Shown here: positions 60,389-64,000 of the stretch, one piece after another | Position numbering within the stretch: the stretch's first letter is position 1 | How the letters are laid out: each line of letters opens with the position of its first letter | DNA from: CAWCDJ01 sp963796675 | GTDB lineage: Bacteria > Acidobacteriota > Terriglobia > Bryobacterales > Bryobacteraceae | Assembly (NCBI GenBank): GCA_963796675.1 | Contig: CAWCMS010000005.1 | Coordinates: 1-64,000 of the forward strand | Direction: 5' to 3' | Length of the DNA: 64,000 bases | Position numbers and translations under genes: made by a program | Notes under the pieces: model-generated | What the model was told of the DNA's origin: nothing | Seen by the model: only the letters and a program-made list of their open reading frames with translations | Databases searched by the model: none

Positions 60389-61351
60389 CTACTCTCCGGG
60401 GGCGATGTAACTCGGGCGGAAAGTAGCTCGCAGTTTCGGAGTGCCTTCGGGCCGCACCAGCTTCACGATGATGCGATGCAGCTTGCCATCGCGGGGACCG
60501 GAAGGTGAGTAACCCAGCACATACTGATTACGCAGCGCCCTGCTCAACTGGGCAGCCACTCCCGGCAGCTGGTCGACGTCGTCGATCTCGTACATTCGGC
60601 CGCCGGTCATCTTCGAGATTTCATCCAGCAGCGCAGCGCCGCTCAACTCTTCGGGCGTCCGGCCGCGCGCCATCGCCGGCTCCATGATCCCTACTGAATA
60701 GATCTGAACATCGGCCTCACGCGCGCGCTCTTTCACTTCCCCTTCCGAGTAGCGGCTCGAATTGTCGCCGCCATCGGAGATCACCAGGATCGCGCGGCGT
60801 GCATACTTGGCATGCCGCATCTGGTTCATGGCCAGGTAGACCGCGTCAAGCAGCGCCGTCCGCCCTTTGGATTCGATAAACGCGAGGCGGCTCAGCATGT
60901 CTTCCGGCGGATCGCCGAAACGCGAGACCAGGCGCACGGAATCGTTAAATGTGACCAGCGCAAATTCGTCTTCGGGATTCGCCGTCTTCATGAACTCGAC
61001 GGCAGCCATACGCGACCTGCGCAGCTTTTCGCCCATGCTGCCGCTGCAATCGAAGACCAGAACGACGGAAAGCGGTGCATCTTCGGTGGAGAACTGCGTG
61101 ATCTGCTGCTCGATCTTGTCGTCGAAGATCTGGAAGTGTTCGCGGCTCAGGCCCGTGACCAGCTGTTCATGCCGATCGGTAACGAGCACCGGAACCAGCA
61201 CCAGATTCGAATCCACCCGGATGGTGGCCTTACGATCCGCGGCGCCCCTGGAAGGTCTTGGCGTAATGAAGACCGGCGGCTGCTGGGCCACGATCGCGAC
61301 GGCCATGCCAAGAAAGAAAAGGAATGCGAGATACCCTCGACTGCGTCCCAC
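60389..61351 (-). CDS. VWFA-related acidobacterial domain protein
   Basis: 320 residues from GTG 61351. Signal peptide YLAFLFFLGMAVAIVAQ. IRVDSNLVLVPVLVTDRHEQ, then VTGLSREHFQIFDDKIEQQI is the start of the VWFA-related acidobacterial domain (TIGR03436-like). MIDAS motif VFDCSGSMGEKL (D-x-S-x-S, here DCSGS), Thr in GRTALLDAVYLA, and ISDGGDNSSR (third Asp) follow. The exported von Willebrand fold binds a partner via a metal ion. Many paralogues exist in Acidobacteria; role unknown. End LRNQYVLGYSPSGPRDGKLH is also typical. Confidence 0.88.
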   Translation of the reverse strand: MGRSRGYLAFLFFLGMAVAIVAQQPPVFITPRPSRGAADRKATIRVDSNLVLVPVLVTDRHEQLVTGLSREHFQIFDDKIEQQITQFSTEDAPLSVVLVFDCSGSMGEKLRRSRMAAVEFMKTANPEDEFALVTFNDSVRLVSRFGDPPEDMLSRLAFIESKGRTALLDAVYLAMNQMRHAKYARRAILVISDGGDNSSRYSEGEVKERAREADVQIYSVGIMEPAMARGRTPEELSGAALLDEISKMTGGRMYEIDDVDQLPGVAAQLSRALRNQYVLGYSPSGPRDGKLHRIIVKLVRPEGTPKLRATFRPSYIAPGE

Positions 61352-61636
61352 GCGTCACCCCTTGTCGAGGCGGATGCCGCGCGGGAAGGGGCTGCAGCAT
61401 TTCTTGGGGCTTTCCCAATTGGGTGCTGTAACCCCAAGAGGTGTGGCGGAGAGGATTGCCGGGCATCAGATATAGCAACGGGAGAGCGGCTCCCGGAGGG
61501 GATCGGCGCCGCTGAATCGCCGCCCTCCGGGAGCCGTGCAAAGTCTTTAGATTGCCCCGTTTCACCCCGGCACGGGTGAAATCTCGAACCGTATTACACT
61601 GTACGTATCTGGGCGTATGTTATCATCCGAATTGAC

Positions 61637-62203
61637 ATGCCCAGAAGTAAATTGGCTGTCGCTGTCTTCCACGGGATAGCCGCAGTTTCCCTCGTTTTTT
61701 CCTCCTTCGTCATTCTTCGGTCCGGCTTGAGCGCCCCTTCGCATCCGTACCGTGATACCTCCATCGATGCGACTCGCGGTGCCGAGATCGTCCTCAACAC
61801 TTCCAGGCCGCCGGCCCCCAAACCAGCCGAGCCGGTAGACCCCAAACAACGCGAAGCCGTTGCCGAAAAATGGGTTCAGGAGAGGCTGGCTCTCTGGCTC
61901 GATCGTATGAACATGGAAGATTGGAAGATCCAGGCCAAACTGGTTCGTACCAACGAGCTCGAGCCGAACACACTGGGCAATGTTCACTGGGACCTGGACG
62001 CCAAAGAGGCGACCATTCGGGTGCTTTCCGCTTACGACTACAAGCTACCCTTCGCCGCCATGCTGGATGACATGCAAGTCACGGTCGTGCACGAACTGGT
62101 GCATATCCAGCTGGCCAATCTGCCGCGCAGCGAAGCCAGCCGCGGGCAGGAAGAGCACGCCGTCGTCGAACTCACCAGCGCCTTGCTCCGCATGGCCAAG
62201 TAG
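61637..62203 (+). CDS. Putative zincin-like protein with HELVH motif
   Basis: 188 residues. A hydrophobic N-terminal anchor (LAVAVFHGIAAVSLVFSSFVIL) and a Pro-rich linker are followed by about 110 residues: AVAEKWVQERLALWLDRMNM, EDWKIQAKLVRTNELEPNTL, ATIRVLSAYDYK, then MQVTVVHELVHIQLANLP (H-E-L-V-H) and EEHAVVELTSALLRM, whose Glu may be the third ligand as in gluzincins. Probably a small membrane-anchored metallopeptidase, or a domain resembling phage/plasmid zincins. No family name is certain. Confidence 0.6.
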   Translation: MPRSKLAVAVFHGIAAVSLVFSSFVILRSGLSAPSHPYRDTSIDATRGAEIVLNTSRPPAPKPAEPVDPKQREAVAEKWVQERLALWLDRMNMEDWKIQAKLVRTNELEPNTLGNVHWDLDAKEATIRVLSAYDYKLPFAAMLDDMQVTVVHELVHIQLANLPRSEASRGQEEHAVVELTSALLRMAK

Positions 62204-62217
62204 TACGCTTCCGCACG

Positions 62218-62832
62218 CTAGCGGAAGTGGAACGGCGAGTTAAAACTCTCGAACTGATAGAAGACGCCCGCCTGTACGCGGCTGAAATTCCGCGTGCTGA
62301 TGGTGTAGCGCCACTCGCCGCGAATCCCCCACGTCTCGCGGACGTAGTAGCGCACGCCGGCGCCGGTTTCGAAACCGAACTTCGCGTCGCTCAGCCCGCG
62401 GCGCAGCACCACCGAGCCGTCCTGCTGCACAATGTCGGCGCGGTAGGTGTTGTATAGCAACGCCGGCGCCAGGATGCCATACGGTTCCCAGCGGTCTTTG
62501 ACCGGAATCCGCACGTCCACGGTAAAAGCGAAGTCGAACAAATGCGAGCCGCCGGCAAACTGTCCGGGGCGGTAAGCCAGGGTGCGCCCGCCGAGCGGGA
62601 TGTAGGAGACGTCGACGGAGGCAATTGCGTAGCGGGAAGCACTCACACCGCTGCTGCCGCCGACGGTCCCTTGCGCTCCGGTGGCACCGAATGCGAATCC
62701 GGCGTATCCGCTGACCTCTCCCACGTCCGAGGCGCCCCACTGCGCCAGCAGGTTGCCCGACGCGGCGATTCCCAAACAGACAGCCACCCGCAAGGGTGCC
62801 CGCAACGACACGATGACCCGTCCAATCCGCAC
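62218..62832 (-). CDS. Outer membrane beta-barrel protein
   Basis: 204 residues from GTG 62832, after AGGAGGT at good spacing. Signal sequence APLRVAVCLGIAASGNLLAQ. Strands: SGYAGFAFGATGAQGTVGGS, YAIASVDVSYIPLGGRTLAY, LFDFAFTVDVRIPVKDRWEP, PYGILAPALLYNTYR, FGFETGAGVRYYVRETWGIR, EWRYTISTRNFSRVQAGVFY and terminal FESFNSPFHFR. An OmpX/OmpW-sized 8-strand barrel. Not similar by eye to the barrel at 30168-30794. Function unknown. Confidence 0.75.
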   Translation of the reverse strand: MRIGRVIVSLRAPLRVAVCLGIAASGNLLAQWGASDVGEVSGYAGFAFGATGAQGTVGGSSGVSASRYAIASVDVSYIPLGGRTLAYRPGQFAGGSHLFDFAFTVDVRIPVKDRWEPYGILAPALLYNTYRADIVQQDGSVVLRRGLSDAKFGFETGAGVRYYVRETWGIRGEWRYTISTRNFSRVQAGVFYQFESFNSPFHFR

Positions 62833-62898
62833 GCGGTTTCACCTCCTGTTGAACCTTCGTAAGCGCGATGCGCGCCGACACGGAGAGGAGGTAATTTA

Positions 62899-63774
62899 TT
62901 AGCGGGTCGTCGAGGCGCGGCGCAGTACCGGCCGCGAGTCCGAAATTCCCGTGGGGCATCGCGGATAGCGCCACGGGACGTAATCTCCGCGATCGATGGC
63001 AGCCAGGCGGCGTTGGATGGCCTCGAACTCGGAAGTCTGGATCTCATACTCTTCGCGAGGACGGAGGTCGCGGCCGATTTCGTCCTGGATCACGCGAATC
63101 CGGTCGCCCGCGGGGGGATGCATCGCAAACATCCGGGCAAATACGCCGGGATTGCTGTCCTGCAGCACAGAGACCCGCTCCAGAAAATCGACCAGGGCCA
63201 GGGGATCGTATCCGGCGCGGTAAAGATACTGCACGCCAAGCACATCGGCCTGCTTCTCCGAAGAGCGCGAAAACTTCAGCAGGGCCAGCGGCCCGGCAGC
63301 CTCGAGGCCCTTGGCAATGGCAAAGCCCGGCGTACCACCTGCTACGATCAGCGGAATTCCGGCGAGGCTCAACAACTCCTTCAGGCTCTGCTCCCGCGTA
63401 TAGTGCCGGGCGGCCACGTGGCCGATTTCGTGGGCCAACGCCCCCGCCAGTTCCGCTTCGGTGGCAGCCGTCCGAATGAGAGCGGAGTTTACGAAGATGT
63501 AGCCTCCTGGCAGCGCAAACGAGTTGACGTCGGGTGAGCGGATGACCTTGATCGTCACCGGAAATCCGGCATCGGAATTGTTCGCCAGGTTTTGGCCAAG
63601 ACGGTTGACGTACTCGCAGACGATCGGATCTTCGATCATTCGCGATTGCCACTCCACGTCGCGCGCCAGTTGGCTCCCCAGTTCCCTTTCCTTCGAATAG
63701 GAATAGAAGTTTACGCCGCCGAAGCAGGTGCCTGCCGACAGCATCAGGCAGACGACCGCGATTCCGCGTCTCAT
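62899..63774 (-). CDS. M48 family zinc metalloprotease (BepA/YfgC-like)
   Basis: 291 residues. Signal AVVCLMLSAGTCFGG. YSKERELGSQLARDVEWQSR, IVCEYVNRLGQNLANNSD, VNSFALPGGYIFVNSALI, LAGALAHEIGHVAARHYTRE (H-E-I-G-H), FSRSSEKQADVLGVQYLYRA (E third ligand, E-x-x-x-D) and FARMFAMHPPAGDRI (the conserved H-P-P). This is the periplasmic M48 group that trims misfolded outer membrane proteins, as BepA does with LptD in E. coli. The C-terminal TPR part of BepA is absent. Confidence 0.9.
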   Translation of the reverse strand: MRRGIAVVCLMLSAGTCFGGVNFYSYSKERELGSQLARDVEWQSRMIEDPIVCEYVNRLGQNLANNSDAGFPVTIKVIRSPDVNSFALPGGYIFVNSALIRTAATEAELAGALAHEIGHVAARHYTREQSLKELLSLAGIPLIVAGGTPGFAIAKGLEAAGPLALLKFSRSSEKQADVLGVQYLYRAGYDPLALVDFLERVSVLQDSNPGVFARMFAMHPPAGDRIRVIQDEIGRDLRPREEYEIQTSEFEAIQRRLAAIDRGDYVPWRYPRCPTGISDSRPVLRRASTTR

Positions 63775-64000
63775 GCACCGGGGGATGCCCCATCTCCCCG
63801 GACAGGCAGGAGAATCCTTCCACCGGTGGGTGAATTATCCCGAGGGACACCGGAATATTACGACCCGCTCCCACTCAAGGCATCACCCCCAAAGTCGCTC
63901 GCGGCCACTGGTAGTCCGTTTAGTACCAGATGTTTGCCAAAGGCTGTAGTCGAAGCAGCGGTCAGGGGCATATACTGATGAAATTCCACCGTCGATGGTG
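63775..64000. other. Right edge, no gene seen
   Basis: 226 bases upstream of the M48 gene; its promoter should be here. A small hairpin CTGGTA...TACCAG lies at 63908-63929. No protein-like frame is convincing. Confidence 0.35.

Noticed and set aside
1..64000. CRISPR array
   Set aside because: No series of regularly spaced direct repeats and no cas-like genes seen; the repeats present are palindromic REP-type.

Overview
The window looks like a chromosomal segment of a soil Acidobacteriota member, most likely of the Solibacter/Bryobacter lineage. The evidence is the high-GC coding style, a secreted protein with a Solibacter-type C-terminal domain (TIGR03437-like, 23660-25818), a VWFA-related acidobacterial domain protein (60389-61351), a DUF5117/DUF4953-type zinc protease (56922-59402), a small transcription-regulator-like domain typical of that phylum (59718-60131), and a Gram-negative envelope (LptD, beta-barrels, AlgE-type porin). 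These family calls are from memory of the sequences; no search was run.

Layout. 1-1.3 kb is decayed accessory DNA: a broken PD-(D/E)XK-like gene leaving the left edge, a DUF3489 relic, and the N-terminus of a tyrosine integrase. 2-5 kb holds membrane proteins and a secreted DNase II-like enzyme. 4.8-8.9 kb is acyl-CoA metabolism: thiolase and SDR on one strand, CaiB/BaiF transferase and CitE-like lyase on the other. 9-18 kb holds an RDD protein, LptD, a Ycf46-like AAA ATPase, a ROK kinase, a PIG-L deacetylase and a methyltransferase. 18.3-22.7 kb is a tight operon mazG - GNAT - MenC/NSAR - MFS. 25.9-29.0 kb is a CHASE2 histidine kinase with an NtrC-type regulator. 29.06-29.73 kb is a REP-associated transposase bracketed by inverted REP palindromes. 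29.7-34.7 kb is a leftward group: zinc ribbon - serS - ABC permease - ABC ATPase - beta-barrel - ArsC-like gene. 34.8-43 kb holds hemB, a sugar isomerase-like gene, split transketolase, a NarX/NarL-type pair, an amidohydrolase and a porin. 43-64 kb is a mix of enzymes, a BrnT-type toxin-antitoxin pair, tRNA-Val, a hybrid kinase, a GH1 glucosidase and several metalloproteases.

The most striking observation is the ArsC/Spx-family gene at 29741-30073. Its first catalytic cysteine codon is an in-frame TGA (30047-30049), giving a U-x-x-C motif. A perfect 6-bp stem with a 6-nt loop starts 16 nt after the TGA, with the loop at 22 nt, where bacterial SECIS elements lie. This fits a selenoprotein. The ATG overlaps a decayed duplicate of the 3' end of the ABC ATPase gene, suggesting arsC once followed that gene directly.

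Caution: about ten genes carry frameshifts or stops although both halves remain recognisable. Some may be true pseudogenes (left edge), but the pattern also fits residual assembly error. Read-level checking matters for the selenocysteine claim too.
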